Position numbers and translations under genes: made by a program. Under the pieces are notes generated by a model. The model worked only from the letters and a program-made list of their open reading frames with translations, ran no database searches and was not told the DNA's origin. Source: JBBIND01 sp037444075 (GTDB taxonomy: Bacteria > Acidobacteriota > Terriglobia > Bryobacterales > Bryobacteraceae). From it: a DNA stretch of 33,548 nt. This document shows, piece after piece, positions 32,964-33,548 of the stretch; position 1 is the first letter of the stretch, and every line of letters begins with the position of its first letter. The stretch spans positions 1-33,548 of the forward strand of contig JBBIND010000048.1 in the NCBI GenBank assembly GCA_037444075.1, given 5' to 3'.

Positions 32964-33548
32964 CTATGTGCTCCATCGAGCAAGGGCGTTGCCAAGATAC
33001 GTTAGGGCAGGCCCGCGCCGAAGTTGTGGATGCGCGAATTGGTTTGAATAGCTCCGCAGGCATCCATAGCAGCTCGTATTGGGTGCACATCCGCAGCGGC
33101 CACCAATGCGCTCCTGGGCCCGTTCCAAGCAGAGGCGAAACGTGGACGGATGCTCAAGTCTCGCGACGAGGCCAGCCCCTCCAGGCACATCGTCGAAAAG
33201 GATGATCTCGGGAAGGTCGTTACCTGGTGCACTGCGAACCGTGACGCTCAGGTCCTGCAGAGGAACCTCCAGAATCTGTTGGGCACCGTGAAGGAGCGCG
33301 TAAGCGAGAGAATAGCCGACCCAGAGCAAGCCGTCGTGTGCATCCATTGATAGGGGCGCATGGTGGAAGCGGACCCGGAGCACGTCCGTGACGAACTCAT
33401 GGCCCAGAGCCACTCGCTGGGGCTGACCATTACAGCGGCGTCCCAAGGGCGTCTTATGTTCCCGTTCGTCTTGCACGCCCGCGCCGCACGTCGGACAGAT
33501 CAGGAAACCTTGGCTCTTTCGTCCTTCGCAGAGCACGACGAGCTCGCC
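32964..33548 (-). CDS. DUF1998-domain protein, C-terminal part (helicase partner or DISARM DrmB-like); 5' end outside window
   Basis: The frame is open to the window edge, giving the last 194 residues. The order fits a DUF1998 domain: GFLICPTCGAGV (first Cys pair), ALGHEFVTDVLRVRFHHAPL, SLAYALLHGAQQILEVPLQD, EIILFDDVPGGAGLVARL, and the C-terminal four-Cys site GRCGCAPNTSCYGCLRSYSN followed by HPQLRRGPALTYL. DUF1998 is found at the C-terminus of MrfA-type helicases and in DrmB of the DISARM anti-phage system. Which of these it is cannot be decided because the N-terminus lies to the right. Downstream on the same strand no drmC (phospholipase D-type) gene is present. It sits directly after a broken TonB receptor gene, on the opposite strand. 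Confidence 0.8.
   Translation of the reverse strand, partial: GELVVLCEGRKSQGFLICPTCGAGVQDEREHKTPLGRRCNGQPQRVALGHEFVTDVLRVRFHHAPLSMDAHDGLLWVGYSLAYALLHGAQQILEVPLQDLSVTVRSAPGNDLPEIILFDDVPGGAGLVARLEHPSTFRLCLERAQERIGGRCGCAPNTSCYGCLRSYSNQFAHPQLRRGPALTYLGNALARWST

Overview
The window looks like a chromosomal segment of a high-GC Acidobacteriota, most likely of the Solibacter/Bryobacterales type. The basis is the acidobacterial style of the TonB-dependent receptor N-terminus (carboxypeptidase-like regulatory domain), the futalosine menaquinone genes mqnP and mqnE, secreted Hydin/ASH-type repeat proteins, and a sulfatase plus heparinase-type glycan locus. No tRNA, rRNA, CRISPR array or transposase was found.

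Layout. (1) Positions 1-8229, + strand: the end of an XdhC-type molybdoenzyme maturation factor, a MocA-type cytidylyltransferase, an AsmA-like protein, a coiled-coil protein, a Slt70-like lytic transglycosylase and a PLP aminotransferase, mostly overlapping or abutting. (2) 8275-11962: a small unknown protein converges on larB, which follows a DUF192 protein; divergent from these, mqnP and mqnE form a coupled menaquinone pair. (3) 12352-13737: a polytopic membrane protein made of two homologous halves, preceded by a palindrome-rich spacer and separated from pnp by a strong bidirectional terminator. (4) 13889-16497, - strand: rpsO then pnp. (5) 16629-16811: a gene remnant (C-terminal end of a PD40-type beta-propeller). 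(6) 16848-20668, - strand: three tightly packed secreted-protein genes (Ig-like, beta-propeller, ASH repeats). (7) 20779-27498: sulfatase, class III aminotransferase and Gfo/Idh/MocA oxidoreductase on the - strand, divergent from a heparinase II/III-like lyase, with a 129-bp MITE-like inverted-repeat element between. (8) 27688-30994, + strand: a HutI-like amidohydrolase, glutamate formimidoyltransferase, lipoyl synthase and a small membrane protein. (9) 31154-32293: a Cache-type membrane sensor without an output domain. (10) 32361-33548: the N-terminal stub of a TonB-dependent receptor cut off by foreign-looking sequence, then the C-terminal end of a DUF1998 (helicase-partner/DISARM DrmB-like) gene running off the right edge.

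How the genes fit together. Genes 1-2 serve molybdenum-hydroxylase maturation for an enzyme presumably encoded left of the window. The sulfatase and heparinase-like lyase plausibly desulfate and cleave an acidic polysaccharide, with the aminotransferase and oxidoreductase handling an amino- or keto-sugar or cyclitol. The HutI-like/FtcD pair would normally catalyse two consecutive steps of histidine degradation, but this HutI homolog lacks several metal-binding and catalytic residues. The right edge looks like the start of an accessory (possibly defence) island that broke a TonB receptor gene. Functions are read from sequence motifs recalled from the families; no database search was run.
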